Of a stretch of DNA of 64,000 bases, positions 45,601 through 57,564 are shown piece after piece. Both the position numbers and the translations under genes were made by a program. Source of the DNA: Diphasiastrum complanatum (taxonomy: Eukaryota > Streptophyta > Lycopodiopsida > Lycopodiales > Lycopodiaceae); contig CM055098.1 of the NCBI GenBank assembly GCA_029204225.1, positions 54,942,282-55,006,281 of the forward strand, read 5' to 3'. The notes beneath the pieces are model-generated. The model had not been told where the DNA came from, ran no database searches, and saw only the letters and a program-made list of their open reading frames with translations. Every line of letters begins with the position of its first letter. Positions within the stretch are counted from its first letter, which is position 1.

Positions 45601-46100
45601 AATACATTTCCATGATGATTCTTACAATCATTTATTTTTTCCATTCACCACCCCACTGGTAATGTTTTATTTCATCCAAAAACTTCAATTTGTCTCTCAG
45701 ACCCCCCAGATGCTTCTGATTCTCCCAAACATGCCCATTTGGGAAAAGTAATTGACATTGCACCTCGATCATCAAATAAATGCAGTGTGCATAGGGAAAT
45801 GAAATGCAATCTTCAGAATATTATTAAATGGATGCAAACATACCGTGTTTTAATGATGCATGTGTAAAGTGTATGTGTTCACAAACTTTTATTTGTTTAT
45901 TATTATATATATTTTTATTTTTTTTATTATAAAAAGCTGTAATCTTACAAATTCTATAATTCAAAATAAACATCACCTTTATATGCATTAAGCATTCAAT
46001 CTTTATAAACTGCAAAATATATTTTGTTTTTTTTTTCAAGTTTTTTTTCTTCGTAGAAAACATAAAAATAATTAAAAACAACTAATACACCTTACCTCGT
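42656..46100. other. Unassigned DNA, probably old LTR and leader remnants
   Basis: No gene recognised. Noted: the direct repeat TGGCATGTGTTTTGTAAG at about 42756 and 42847; a CTTAGA/TTAGAA-rich stretch at 42895-43020; TGTTCCAACA/TGTTCTAACA motifs at 43309-43405; a GC-richer patch at 44050-44300 with no family match; simple AT-rich DNA at 45890-46070. The mixed frames at 44065-44515 look non-coding. Confidence 0.4.
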
Positions 46101-46618
46101 AGTGGAAATCAAAGACGATAAGGTGGATGGTATCATTTGTATCTTCTATTAGCACTTCATCGGTATCAATAGTCTTTTCATCTTGATTTTGCTGATAGTC
46201 TTGATTAAAAGAAAAATCTTTCCAATCAATAATCGAGGATCCACTTGTCACTCAATGATTGGTATAGTTCATCATTTGTCGTATCAAATTCTTCTGGAAT
46301 ATGGGAGTTATCTAGTATCTTTTCACAATTATTATTCTGAAAATTTTCATATTCAACTTGGATTATACAACTCTTTTCATCACACTCAAGGAATTGAGAA
46401 GCTATAGGACGCTCTTTATATAACGATTGTTTCTCTCTCAAATCAATCACATCATCACTTATGATGCTGGATACCCATGAAATGAGTTGATAAATGACAT
46501 TTACTTCATTGGATGGTGCATGTATAGCTTCCACATCCATGTTTCTAAAATACTCATATAACAAACTATCATCCACAATTCTTGCAAGATAAGTAAAAAC
46601 CTCTCTTATATATTTCAA
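46101..46618 (-). CDS. Acidic unknown protein remnant near a possible PBS
   Basis: Minus-strand frame from ATG 46618: MKYIREVFTYLARIVDDSLL, then a DDV/EKQ-rich acidic part. A frameshift near 46228 is followed by a further open stretch rich in Asp/Glu (DTDEVLIEDTND), ending TACGAG at a good splice-donor-like GTAAGG (46101). Acidic composition and length suggest a real coding remnant. Family not recognised. It starts about 290 bp after a possible PBS at 46890-46912, so it may be an extra ORF of an LTR element. Confidence 0.4.
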
Positions 46619-46889
46619 TTATATCAAAAAGATAATAAAGATCCCAAAATTATAGAATTCATTCAATAGACCCATATCAAGTCATTCAGAATAATTAAAA
46701 GAGAGAATCGCACAATCATAAAAGAAATCTTAACACCCAATTTGTTTTGGAGTTCATTTTCATTCTTGGTAGAATAAAATCCTATAAATTTTGTAGCACA
46801 ATATTCATCTTAATAAAATCCATCATTTGTAGTTCTCATGGGAGAGGATAAATAGCCATCAAATACAAATCTTATCCCTTCTCAAATCC

Positions 46890-46923
46890 TGGCTCCCAGT
46901 AGACGCACCAATGTTAAACTAAT
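46890..46923 (-). other. Possible LTR end and PBS of an unidentified element
   Basis: On the minus strand, AATTAGTTTAACA (LTR-like CA end) is followed by TTGGTGCGTCTACTGGGAGC. This resembles the TTGGCGCCGTCTGTGGGA-type PBS (tRNA-Arg/Asp) of Tat/Ogre gypsy elements. The LTR start was not found. Confidence 0.4.
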
Positions 46924-47031
46924 TTCTAGCAAGGCATTGAACTACCTAGAACTGTTCAAAGGGGAAAATCTGTGAAATCAAGTATCAGATCTCGCTTTAC
47001 GCGAGTATCGATGATTCTCTATCAGTCAATC

Positions 47032-47346
47032 CTAAATCTTTATAGGATACACCGTATTTATATAGAAGAGAATTCCAAACTCTTCATAAATGTACGGGGC
47101 TAAAATAGAATAGCTACCTTCAGGTAACAATTCAGTAATAGTTTCACTAATCTCATTATCTATAGTAGCCCAACACTCTTCATCTACTGTGTACTCAATG
47201 TTAATATATAGATGGATGATTGATTCTTGATAATACAATTCTGATAGAAAATTGAGTATGCTTCTACGATCATGTTCAGGGATTTGATGAAAGTTCCAAC
47301 AATTTATAGTAACAGTCATACCATCCTTATTTTCCAATATCTCCAT
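47032..47346 (-). CDS. Acidic hypothetical protein, 104 codons
   Basis: From ATG 47346: MEILENKDGMTVTINCWNFH, HDRRSILNFLSELYY, IHLYINIEYTVDEECW, ending INTVYPIKI. It has a good globular composition (hydrophobic/acidic, Trp and Cys present) and no low complexity. It lies on the same strand and just upstream of the possible LTR end at 46912, which would place it inside an LTR; this conflicts with a simple coding role. No family recognised. Confidence 0.35.
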   Translation of the reverse strand: MEILENKDGMTVTINCWNFHQIPEHDRRSILNFLSELYYQESIIHLYINIEYTVDEECWATIDNEISETITELLPEGSYSILAPYIYEEFGILFYINTVYPIKI

Positions 47347-48603
47347 ATTAGTTCGTGGTATATTTACTCAACTTTCGTTCTTAAAAAACCACGTAAGTGA
47401 AGGAACAAAGTGTTTCTAAGTACAAAGTTTTGCTAGCTTTCGGCCCCTCGACTGACAAAGATCTTCGCGAAGACGAATATATGGAGACACAAACCTCGAA
47501 GAGTGTCACGGGCATGAACCTTGAAAGGTGTCACGAACCCAAACCATGAAGAGTGTCGCGAACACGAATAGTCAACGGCGACGAAGACCAACAGTTCGCG
47601 AACACGAACAATTGTTTGAGGATCGCAAACTCACCTCCAGGACCGCAGACTGCAAAGGGACGAGGTAAACGAAACCAATGGTGCAAACTAAACTTGTCCA
47701 GTCCTCACGCTCCAGGGAGTACCACCAGAGACCGCTCTAGTACACAGAAGTACAGGGATCTGACCTGATGACATAGCATCAGTAAATTCTCCTAGGTCGT
47801 GGCTAAACTGCCACTCTTGTAATTCTATGATTAGTTACAGATGGTTAATCATTCTAATCCTAGATTTACTTAGAGAGACTATACTTACTGAACGATACTT
47901 AATATGTATCAGAATAGAGCAGAACAACATTCAGTGAAAAAAAAAAAAACACGAAGTAGTGTCATACATTCAGAAGTAGTGATTCAGAAGAACACACACA
48001 CACACACACACAGATGTGAAGAAGTCTGATGCTAGTGAAGCAATCAAGACGGAACACCCTGCATGCGTGCAAAAAGACATTCTGTCTAGGATCAGAAGAT
48101 CTATTGTCCGCTAGTAGAGCGAGACGATCATCCGTGAGAGAAGTTCATCCCTCTCACGCCAGCGCACTGCATGAATCTGCATGCAGTGCACTTTGAAGAA
48201 ATCAGAAAGAATCAATACAGATTACTTCCCAGAGTGCATGATCTCATATGCTGAATGCTTGTGCTGAATTATTTGTGTTTGAGTTTGTTCTTGTTCAATC
48301 TTAATTTCCGCACTATGCTTGAAGTCTGTTGAATGTTATATTAAATTGTTTAAACGTAGATCAGTAGTAACTGACTACACTCTGGAGGATTGTAAGAGCG
48401 ATTCAGCTTGGAGTGTCCAACGATCACATCTGAAATCCATCCAGGTCTTTAGAGAGGTTAAGAGAGAGTGAGAGAGAGAGTCGCGACAGTGTCTAGACAG
48501 GATTGCGAAGCAGAGGCGATATCAATGACTCCTGTTGGAACCTACCCTTCAGTGGCGTCAGAGACGCTATCCCGCTATCGTCTCCTCCATCAACCCTCAT
48601 CAG
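47347..48603. other. Probable LTR of copia I
   Basis: Directly before the PBS at 48604. It contains degenerate repeats of GAAGAGTGTC(A/G)CG (47495-47560), a CA-repeat at about 47993-48010, and ends TCATCAG before the PBS. The LTR start is not resolved and no gene is seen. Confidence 0.45.
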
Positions 48604-48615
48604 TGGTATCAGAGC
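48604..48615 (+). other. Copia I primer binding site
   Basis: TGGTATCAGAGC, followed by CCGGTCACC. The gag ATG lies 115 bp downstream. Confidence 0.85.
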
Positions 48616-48718
48616 CCGGTCACCCTGTCATATTCTGACATAGCCAAAGAGCTAGCAGATCCAGGAGGCCAAGCATTCAAACAGTCAAGCATCAACAAGA
48701 ACCAGACAACAGGAAGCA

Positions 48719-48820
48719 ATGGCTTCAATTAGCAGCATGCAGAGCAAGATCTGCACCATTCTCGATTCTTCGGGATCTAACTTTCTAGCCTGTAAAGTTA
48801 AGACATCCTTAATACTCAAG
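48719..48820 (+). pseudogene. Copia I gag start, cut by copia H
   Basis: From ATG 48719: MASISSMQSKICTILDSSGS, NFLACKVKTSLILK, a copia Gag N-terminus of another lineage. After 34 codons it is cut by the LTR of copia H (TGTGAGAAATTGG at 48821). The rest is not found in the window. Confidence 0.8.
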
Positions 48821-50397
48821 TGTGAGAAATTGGCAAAAATCTAGCTTGGTATTTTTTATGATAGAAGTTTGTAATCTCACATGTGTGGAGGATGTTCCCA
48901 CGTGTGGAGAATTGTAAAGTAAATCAAAATGTTTGATATAGGGTTCTCATAGAATTTCATAGTCAAGCATTTAGGTGTAGGATGTTGATAGGGTCAAATT
49001 TGGCATAGATGGCAAATTATCCATTTCCACTTGTAATACCACTATTGAGCCAAAATAGAGTAGGAGGCCAAACTTGTGCCAATTAGAGTGTAGACAAGTG
49101 TAATGCTTTTGTTTGATGAAGTTTAAGAGGTCCAATACGTTTTAGAGGTGGAACCATGTGTGGTCCAATAGGAATTTGAGGTGTGCTTGAATATAGTCCA
49201 ATAGAATTAGGAGGTGCATGGATAATGGCCCAATAAGATTAAGAGGTGACAAAGTGTGGTCCAATCATAGTAAGCATAGTGGTAGCTCGTGGATCTACTC
49301 GTATCATTGTACTCCTCATTTTGGATCTAATTGATTTTGAGATTGAGTGGATTTTGAGTGTCATTGAGTTTCTAGCTTTCTCTCTCTACCCGAGAGCTCA
49401 TGATGGTTTTTCTCTCTCTACTCGAGGAGAGTAGCTTGTTTTTACTTAGAATACTTTTGGAACACTTCCCACACGTGTGATTGAGAGTTGGAAGTGATTG
49501 AATGCATGTAGTAGTGTGTTTTTGCCATAGAATCAAAGATAGATCTTGAATCTCAATCTAGTCTTGATCTTGGTGCATCTACACACCTTAGGAGATCACA
49601 AGTACATGTAGTGGACAATCCACACGTGTGAAATTCAACATGGTATCAGAGCCTACCTAAGGTTACCATGCATTTTGATCCATCTAAGTGAAAAATTTTC
49701 ATCAATCTTGAGCTAGAAATCGTCAAGGCCCATTTTCCTAGCTATCTTGTTCAATTTTGGATCAAAAGATATCAATAGGACATTGATTGGGTCTGACCTC
49801 GTACTGTACGGAATCAGGTGCTCAGACATGTGTGAGGAACATCCAATTTCAGTTTGGGAGTTCTCTTTCATGTTTGATCCAAAAATCTTGCTAGATAGCT
49901 TGTTTTGAAGCTATTTTTGTCTAGTTTCTGATGCAATCAGTTTCATTCCATTTGGTTGAGCCAATCAAAAGTTATAAGCTTTTGAAGAGGGTTAGGTAGG
50001 GCACCTAGACCTGGGTGGACACATTTGGTTTGGTCAAGAGATTGCTTGTTTGATCCAAAATCACAATTGAATGCTTACCAATCTCATCTATATGTGATCT
50101 AGACACTGTTTTGAGATCTTAGCCATTTTGTTTCAAGCAATATCATTGTATTTGAGTCAAATTTGGTTTCTTAGTATATTTCACACGTGCTAAGAGTGTT
50201 TGATCCTAACTTTGCCCATACTCCATCATTTGATGTGAAGTAGATCTAGTTTTGGAGAGATTGAGATAGCTAGTGAGAATCATCTCACAGTTTGTTGCAA
50301 GATCTTGCATAGGAGATGGTAGCACACCATTATTGGATCCTATAGTGAGATAGAAGCAACATTTTTTGTTCATCACTTTTATTTATCTCCACTTTAC

Positions 50398-50877
50398 ATG
50401 ACTTCAATGAGTTCATACTTGTTGCAACCAAGTGAGAGATTGTCTACTTCCAATAATTCAATATGGAAGTTGAGGATGGAGTCCATCTTGATACTCCAAG
50501 ATGTGATGGACATTGTACTTGGGATTGAGGAGGAGTCTCAAGTCCTTCAAGAAGTACAAAAATACAAGAAGAGAGCTAGGATGGCTCTCCACTACATTAA
50601 GATGAATGTCTCTAATGAGATATTGAGGGAGATTGGTGATTGTTCTACATCCAAGGAAGCTTGGGATTGTCTCAAGTCCATCTATGAGGCTAAGAACACC
50701 TCTAGGATCCTCACTCTTAGAAATCAAATATTCCAAAGTAGTCAAAAGAGTGATGAGAGTGCATCTAATTATGTTTTGAGAGTCAAGGATATTCATAGGG
50801 AGCTTGCATGTATTGGTGACTCAATCAATCAAATTGAGCTAGTCCAAGTCATTCTCAATGGCTTGAGAGCTGAATAA
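50398..50877 (+). pseudogene. Copia H gag, N-terminal part
   Basis: From ATG 50398: MTSMSSYLLQPSERLSTSN, IWKLRMESILILQDVMDIVL, MALHYIKMNVSNEILREIGD, ELVQVILNGLRAE, then a TAA in place of a coding codon at 50875-50877. The frame is open again on the same phase afterwards. It is closely related to gag A. Confidence 0.92.
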
Positions 50878-51600
50878 GAAAACCTTGTCCAATCCTATGC
50901 CATTAAGGAGGAGCTACCAAGTTTGGAGGCCCTTCAAAGTGTGCTTATTTTTGAAGAATCAAGACAAGAGTACAAACTCTTGAGGATGGACAAGCTATCA
51001 CTCAATCATGATGATGGCAAAGTTCTATTTGCCAAGCACAAAGAGAGGAGTAAGAAGCAACACCATCACTTCTCTAATGACAAAGCTAAAGACCAAGATG
51101 GAGAGGAGGAGGAGGATACCTCTCATGCTTCTACTTCAAATCTCAAGAAGAAGAAGATCAAGTGCTTTTATTGTGGCAAGAAAGGCCATTATGCCACCAA
51201 TTGCTTCAAGAAGAAGAATCAACTCAATCAAGCCAACATCACAAATGAGAAAGAAGACTATATTGCAAGTGATGGAGAAGGATCTCTTATGGCATCAAGC
51301 TTCTCCTCTTCCACCTTCAACAAGGATGACTCATGGTATATTGATAGTGGAGTATCTTCACATATGTGTGGTTCCAAGCACTTTTTTTCATCTATTTTTC
51401 CTTATGATGGAGTCAAGAAGACCATATACTTTGCAAATAAGCATGAGTGCAATATTGAAGGAGTAGGGATTATTCCCTTGAAGCTTTCATCTTCTAAAGA
51501 TCTCTTTCTCAACAATGTTCTTTTTGTCCCAAAGCTTACAAAGAACATCTTAAGTGTTGGCCGACTTCTTGATAGTGGCTTTGATAAGCAAGCGCAATAA
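50878..51600 (+). pseudogene. Copia H gag C-terminus, zinc knuckle and protease start
   Basis: Same frame as the N-terminal part: ENLVQSYAIKEELPSLEALQ, a Lys/Glu-rich linker, the CCHC knuckle CFYCGKKGHYATNC (binds packaging RNA), then the protease with WYIDSGVSSHMCGS (D-S-G active site; the usual Ala is Val) and NNVLFVPKLTKNILSVGRL. Only the single TAA interrupts gag-pro. It ends in a short unrelated tail. Confidence 0.92.
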
Positions 51601-51915
51601 CAAGTTGATGTGACATTGGCAAATTCTAGTTTTGTTGAGATTTCCACATTTGTCTTGAGTTTTGATTAATGAAATGCATTTGTAAGTTAATGTACTTTAC
51701 TCTCTGTAAACAGACCGTACAGGTACTGTCCTCCACACGTGTGAGGCCGCCCATCCATGTGTTTGATCATTTGATCCATTGCTCTTGCTTAGATCATAGT
51801 GTAAAGCATCTAGATCAAGATCTAACATCTAGAACTTGATAGATCTTTGGATTAAGCAATCAATAACTCTTAATGATTGATAGTACAATCAATATTTGTC
51901 CTTTTTCTCTGAAAA
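51601..51915. other. Unassigned DNA with LTR-type motif
   Basis: Contains TCCACACGTGTGAGG (51732-51746), the palindrome seen in the copia LTRs, and TAGATC-rich sequence. No boundary or gene seen. Confidence 0.4.
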
Positions 51916-53422
51916 TTGATAGTTGATTCTTTGAAGAAAGTCGATAAGGTGATTGAGGCCAAGTCTATCAATAATCAGACTGATGTTGATTTTTTAAAAA
52001 AGCAATTACTGGATGCAAATAAACACAATGTTGCTCTCCAAAAACATTTGCAGGAGGAGCAAGCAACAAGAATAAAGGCAAAGTTGTGCTTGCTCTATGC
52101 AGCAATGCATGGTCAATCACAATAGACCTCTCAAAATTGAACCAGCTCCAAGGTCAGATGCTCGAAAATTTTGGAGTCAAGTTCCTGCAACCGCTCGAGG
52201 ATGCGATGGAACTTGTCGAAGAAGAGTTGGCTGAGTTGAAGGAGCTGTCTAGTGAAGCCACCTACACTTGCAGTGGGCCCGACTCTCGTGAAGAATACCT
52301 TCAGGCCCTGCTCCGCATTGATGATCTGATGCAACAACTTCAAGCTGTGTCTGTCTGCTCGGGAATCACTGACCATCCAGAGTATTTGGAGGTAGTAGTG
52401 AAGATCGACAAGATCGAATAGGAGTTGTCAGATCTCAGCAGCAGTTGGAAGACCAGAAGTTAGTTGTTGAGTTGCAAACTCGGGATTTGGCATCAACAGC
52501 TACTCAGGCAAAATGACCACGTCGAAACCAATCAAAGGTATGTGCTAAAAGATTCCATGTATTTGCTGAACAATTCTGGAAGTGGTGTCCACAAGCATTT
52601 AACATTGAATTACAATGGCGTGTGAATTATATGATGCTACCAGGCGCAGCAGGCATCACCTTCAACAATTGGAAGACACCTGGGAAAAGGACGACTTTCT
52701 CTAGTTACGAGCCCAGTTATCTATTGAGCAGAAAGGATGTCTCTGCTGGGGCATAATCCAGGGGAAATTCCAAGTTGTGCCTTTCGGTTCAGCTGAGCTA
52801 TACATAGGCTCTTCTGCTATGTATGCTCTCAAATACATTCGTATTAAAGAATTTCAATTTTTGCGAAATGAAGACAATAAGCGATATTTTTGGAAGCGGA
52901 AGTTGTAGTTTCAATTGTACAAACCACAAAATGTTGCGGATTTAGGCGCCTTTGATGATGCAGGTTTGCTAATCAATGTAAACATGGCTTATCCAGAACT
53001 TTTTAGTCTTTACGTGGATTGGGAGCGTAACCTTACTGATTATTTTGCAGAGATTCGACACAATCTATAAGATCGAAGGAAGTCACTTCCTTATAAACAA
53101 TTTTGTACATATACATTTTGGCAGTTTGGAACTTTTGCGAAAAAGACATTGTTTTTCATTCAAAATCTTTATGGTAAAAGTTTTTTTTATAAGATTTTCA
53201 GCTTGCTATTGTAAAGAAATCGCATTTCATAGTCATTCAGATGAAGATATAAAATTAACTCAGGAGCTGTTTGATGGAACATTGCTCCTGGTTAAGCTTG
53301 AAGAATTCGGCAACCTACCAGTTGGCCATTATACGAAATCAAAAGAAGACTTGATGTTGATTGAGGCTCAACAGAATTTGGAGTTAGCCCAAAAACTACA
53401 TGAAGCATTGAATCCTAAGTAA
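51916..53422 (+). pseudogene. Unrecognised coding remnant with coiled-coil segments
   Basis: Successive frames read like real protein. 51916-52125: SLKKVDKVIEAKSINNQTDV, LKKQLLDANKHNVALQKHLQ, a coiled coil. 52086-52421: LEDAMELVEEELAELKELSS and EEYLQALLRIDDLMQQLQAV, a second coiled coil. About 52540-52720: AEQFWKWCPQAFNIELQWRV. About 52790-53070: IGSSAMYALKYIRIKEFQFL and NMAYPELFSLYVDWERNLTD. 53220-53422: SDEDIKLTQELFDGTLLLVK to KLHEALNPK, stop. Stops and shifts occur between them. It lies directly before a PPT-like tract and LTR-like sequence, so it may be an extra ORF or captured gene in an LTR element. I do not recognise the family. Confidence 0.45.
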
Positions 53423-53726
53423 ATATTCATTCTTGCCTATATTGTGGTGACGTTTCTATGAGATGCTAAATCCAGAACTTTTTTAGTTTTAAAGATGTTT
53501 TGAAGTTTGATTCTAGTTCTTATAAATAACTCAAAGATCAAATCAAATCAACCTATTAAATTCAAAGCAACATCAAAAGCACATATTCTCTAAGTCGAAG
53601 AAAAATCTAAAGGAAGAATCATATGAAGAAATATTTTTTCGCCTTGACAAAATTCTAAAGAACAGAATGTTTTGCGAATGATCCTCGAAATAAAGATTAT
53701 ATGTTCACAAGGACGTTTCACATTTG

Positions 53727-54830
53727 AGGAAGGGGATATGTGATGCCACGAAATTGTTTAATATTGAATATCAACTTAAATATGACATGGTGTACTCAAA
53801 AATGAAGAAATGAGTTGGATAAATATAAATCATGAAGAGGCCTAATTCATTTTTCGAGAATATATCTCCTAAGTACTTGCCATGTATTTAAGGACAAGAC
53901 CTTCAAACATTGCCTCGGATAGCCTTTATTAGGTTGTCCATGCGAAACGACTAGATATGAATCGACATGTTAAACTAGAGTAATTTTAACTCTTAGTTAA
54001 ATATACCTCTTATGGTATAACTGAACATATACTCAACCTAATTGTTAACTAGACCTTTTCACGAGAGCGACGCGCCTGTAGTTTTAGAGGTGTGTTTGTT
54101 CGCCTCATAGAGCATATATTGATCTTACACTTCAGTCTCGACCATCGAGAGAGAAGAGTTTATGTATTTGAAAGAGGTTGAAGAAGTGAATAGAGTGTTG
54201 AGAGTTATTCTCCCTTTAAGTTATCTCTGTTCTCTGCACTGCAGAGTGTGAGTGATCCTAAGTCTACTAGCAATCTCTAATGCAATACATGAATTACTCT
54301 TTGATCAGATAGACTCTCTAACGCATTACAGTTGTTTGTTGTGTATCTGTAAATATGCTCTAAGGAACTGTCTTAAAATCATCTTATTCATCTGTCGCAA
54401 ATACTTTCTTTTCGGCACTCGAATAACGTCTACATTTGGTACAGTCTAGCACGATCATTGAATAAAACTGTATGTATACATTTGGGATGATAGTCCCTGT
54501 CTGAAGAATTGAGCCTTTGATCTGTGTTCCTGATTGTAACCGACACAAATTTCTAACGTGCTCTAAAACTATTCGTGCTCTTTAACCATAACCTTCGACT
54601 TAAGTTGTTGAGGACTTCTGTCTAGAAACGAATAGTTCGCGAACGTGATTAATTAATTGTTTGCAAACCACGAATACATCGAACATTGCTTGACTATATG
54701 TTGACACCGTAATCAGCTGGAGTGTAGTACTGTTGTGCTACTCTGATAACATCTCACTTTTAGAATGCGTTTCATTCGATTTGATAGAGGCAAGATTGAT
54801 GTTCTAGAATTATTAACACTACACACCCCA
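53727..54830 (+). repeat. Probable PPT and 3' LTR
   Basis: TTGAGGAAGGGGATATG (purine-rich) precedes TGATGCCACGAAATTG at 53742, which has the look of an LTR start. A plausible end is CACACCCCAACA near 54830. No second LTR was found in the window. Confidence 0.45.
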
Positions 54831-55090
54831 ACACAAGTAATACTGGTTACTTTCTAATGTCTGTTGACAACCAGAATAACGCCCGAAGCCACTTCACTCA
54901 AAATAGATCATAAATTGTACCAAATAACTTTCTGACTGGATAGCCATAAACAGGTAACTTCCACCCAAGCAAGCCATCCAACTTAGCCGAAAGGTTAGAG
55001 CCCGTTCCCCAAGAGCTTAACCCATTCACGTTCATGCAAGGAACACTCAGAACCACAAGCCGCGACAGATATAGAGACAACCAGTTCCTG

Positions 55091-55164
55091 GACCAAATGG
55101 TCTCGACAGCATACCGCTGGCACCACGGACCGAATGGTCCTGACGACATACCGCTGGCGTCTCG
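55091..55164. repeat. 37-bp tandem duplication
   Basis: GACCAAATGGTCTCGACAGC... (55091-55127) and GACCGAATGGTCCTGACGAC... (55128-55164), both with CATACCGCTGGC. Each starts with a small ACCAAATGGT/ACCGAATGGT inverted repeat. Confidence 0.8.
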
Positions 55165-55735
55165 GGATACGACCCTTAGCTATGTGCCAAATTAAAAAGT
55201 TTGAAGCGGCCTTACAACTGGTGCTTTTACCGAACACTGAAACCCAGAAGGTAATCAGAGTCAATTTGAGAAAAATCCCACTTTATTGATAAATCTGAGA
55301 AGGTTACATTTCAAGTGTGTGTGACATGCCAAGGCGAGTGTTAGGACAACATTCCAGAGGCTGAGACTTGGTTGGAGCTCGCCCTGAGTTGCAACCTGCA
55401 CTCCTCTATAGTATTGGTGGGATTCGCCACCTCCCCTCATACCAAGTACTCTACCCAGGCTGGTAAAGCACATCTCTAAGATTTTCTCTCTCTAGAATTT
55501 ATTGATCCCCAGGCTTCCTTTAATCATGCCTAGATCGTGTGAGGTGATTGGACATCGATCTGAGCTCTCTGAACTTCGCTAGAACCGATAGATTTTCAGC
55601 CATAGGAACTTGGCGTCGGCTGGATTCTGGTCACAGTGGCGTCAGGAGCGGCGCCGGCGCTGGTGGCGCCAGGGACAATGCTGGTGCCAGTGGCGCCGGA
55701 AGTAAAGCTTGTAAAGGTAGTTTTACAACAAGCAC
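55165..55735. other. Unassigned DNA with a GC patch
   Basis: No gene recognised. The GC patch at 55620-55710 has GGCGCC-centred units like those at 16450-16720. Confidence 0.5.
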
Positions 55736-55739
55736 ACGG

Positions 55740-56512
55740 AAGCAAAATGTCATTTTTTGCCACAAAAGAAACATTTGAGCTTTGATTTGTCCTTCTTGGA
55801 CTTGCCTTTGGAACTTGATCCACCATCCTTGTCCTTGGCCTCCTTGCCTTGGTTCTTCTTGGATGGATTAGTCATCTTTTTGCCTTTGAAAGAGAAGTTG
55901 GCCTTGTCACCACCACCTTGCAAGGACATTGATCCCATCCTTGCCTTGAGATGTAGCATCTTACTCTCCTCAGCCACAAGTACATTATGGAGCTTGTCAA
56001 TAGTAGGTAGATGGTCTTGGATGGTAAACCTTTGGAGTAGATTAGTGTAATCATCACCTAGTCCATTGAGAATGACTTGCACTAGCTCATTATCTTGGAT
56101 TTTATCTCCAATGAAAGCAAATTCTTTGTTCAAAGATTTGATTCTAAGCACATACTCTTGTGATCTTTCACCACTTCCCTTCATGCTTTGAAGTACTTGA
56201 TTTCTACTATCCTTGAAGTGTTGTTGGATTCATAAATTTCTTTTAATGAATCCCAAGCCTCCTTGGCCGAGGTACAAGATGACACCTCTTTCAAGAGGCC
56301 ATTGCTCACATTCATCTTAATGCAATGTAAGGCCAATCTAGCCTTTTTCTTGTATCTTACTTGCTCTTGCCCACCAAGAGATTCATCCTCCTCTTCTTGG
56401 ACAATGTCATAGAGATCATGGAGTGACTCTATTCTCACTTTCCATATGAAATAATTTGTGGATGTAAGCCTCTCATTGGCTTCTAGTAGAAATCTAACCC
56501 ATAGATGCCATT
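55740..56512 (-). pseudogene. Copia gag, minus strand (copia K)
   Basis: Minus strand from about 56512: MASMG, frameshift, LLEANERLTSTNY, IWKVRIESLHDLYDIV, LALHCIKMNVSNGLLKEVSS. A shift near 56185 leads to YVLRIKSLNKEFAFIGDKIQ, ELVQVILNGLGDDY, a Lys-rich linker and the knuckle start CFFCGKK. The next codon is TGA where Gly is expected, although HFAS follows in frame, so the knuckle is cut by one base change (GGA to TGA). No pol follows. Confidence 0.88.
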
Positions 56513-57480
56513 ATGAATGATTTAGCTCTTGAGATTCATAAAGATTTTACTATTTGGAATGATCCAAGGTAGACTTCTAGCACTCAAAATGTTGCTAGTC
56601 TCGGCCCAATCAATCTAGCACAAATCTTGGATGATGCTACAATGATATCAATACACAAATCTAGGAAGTCACTCCCTAGATCTATGATTTATGGTAATCA
56701 ACTCCCTAGTTCTCACCACTTCCTATCAAGATCTGAAAAATAATTTTGAGGCCTAATTCAAGCTCTCAAATATTCACATCAATGATCCAATTCAAGATCT
56801 AATTATTGGTAGAGAGTGAAGTACATTACCTATGGATAACATTCAATGCATAAAATCACAGCACAAATGGTAGAAACAACATGGATTTGTCACAACATCA
56901 AGATCTCTCATGTTGTCAATCTAGGAATGTAGATGGGCGAGCCTCCTATAGGTCTATATAGACTTCAGGGTCTAGTGCATATTGTCATGCATACCTAGAG
57001 ACACTTCAATAGATAATTTGAGCGTTTATCGATTCTCTCTCCATGCATATGACCGTCACACACCATGCATGGCTCCACATGTCACTAGGTGAATGCATGG
57101 GTTATTAGTCATGAAATTGGCATTGAATTAGAATTTATTTTAGGCATAACTAATAAGCTCAAACATTGGAGTACCAAATATCCACATGAAGGTTTATTCC
57201 AAATCCTCAGTATAGGATATGGACATAACAAGATTTTCTTGTGCAAAGAAGCCAATAGCCCTTCATATCTAGGAGCTTTTATGTTTCCATTAACAACAAT
57301 ACTTCATAATATAGATCTTCAAATGATGTATAGATTGAGTGATGTAGTATTACTTGATTATTCAAATACATGTATAACATGATGTATAGATTGAGTGATG
57401 TAGTATTACTTGATTATTCAAATACATTGATTTGTTACATTTTTTTAACAATGATTTTTTAGTTTATCTTACATTGATTT
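56513..57480. other. Leader and unassigned DNA
   Basis: 56513-57080 may be the leader of copia K, but no PBS or LTR end is recognised. An open frame at 57089-57382 (plus) has no family match and runs into a 50-bp tandem duplication. Confidence 0.4.
57323..57427. repeat. Tandem duplication, period 56 bp
   Basis: ATGATGTATAGATTGAGTG... at 57323-57372 and again at 57379-57427, identical over about 49 bp. Confidence 0.95.
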
Positions 57481-57564
57481 AATAATTACCTTTCAGCTTA
57501 TTGCAAAAATTCCCAAAGATAATCTAATGTCATCAACATGATAAAAAAATACAAAAGACATTCA

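Larger units (their letters stand above)
48821..51600 (+). mobile_element. Copia H, 5' half
   Basis: LTR 48821-49640 (TGTGAGAAATTGG to AAATTCAACA), PBS TGGTATCAGAGC 49641-49652, leader, gag, zinc knuckle and protease start. It ends at about 51590 in VGRLLDSGFD, followed by unrelated DNA, so integrase and pol are missing. CACACGTGTG occurs at 49621-49630, 10 bp before the LTR end. Confidence 0.88.

Noticed and set aside
46226-46407. Plus-strand frame opposite the acidic ORF
   Set aside because: Shadow frame with Ile/His-rich random composition.
57089-57382. 97-codon frame as a host gene
   Set aside because: No match, runs into a tandem duplication, and lies close to a decayed CACTA; too weak to call.
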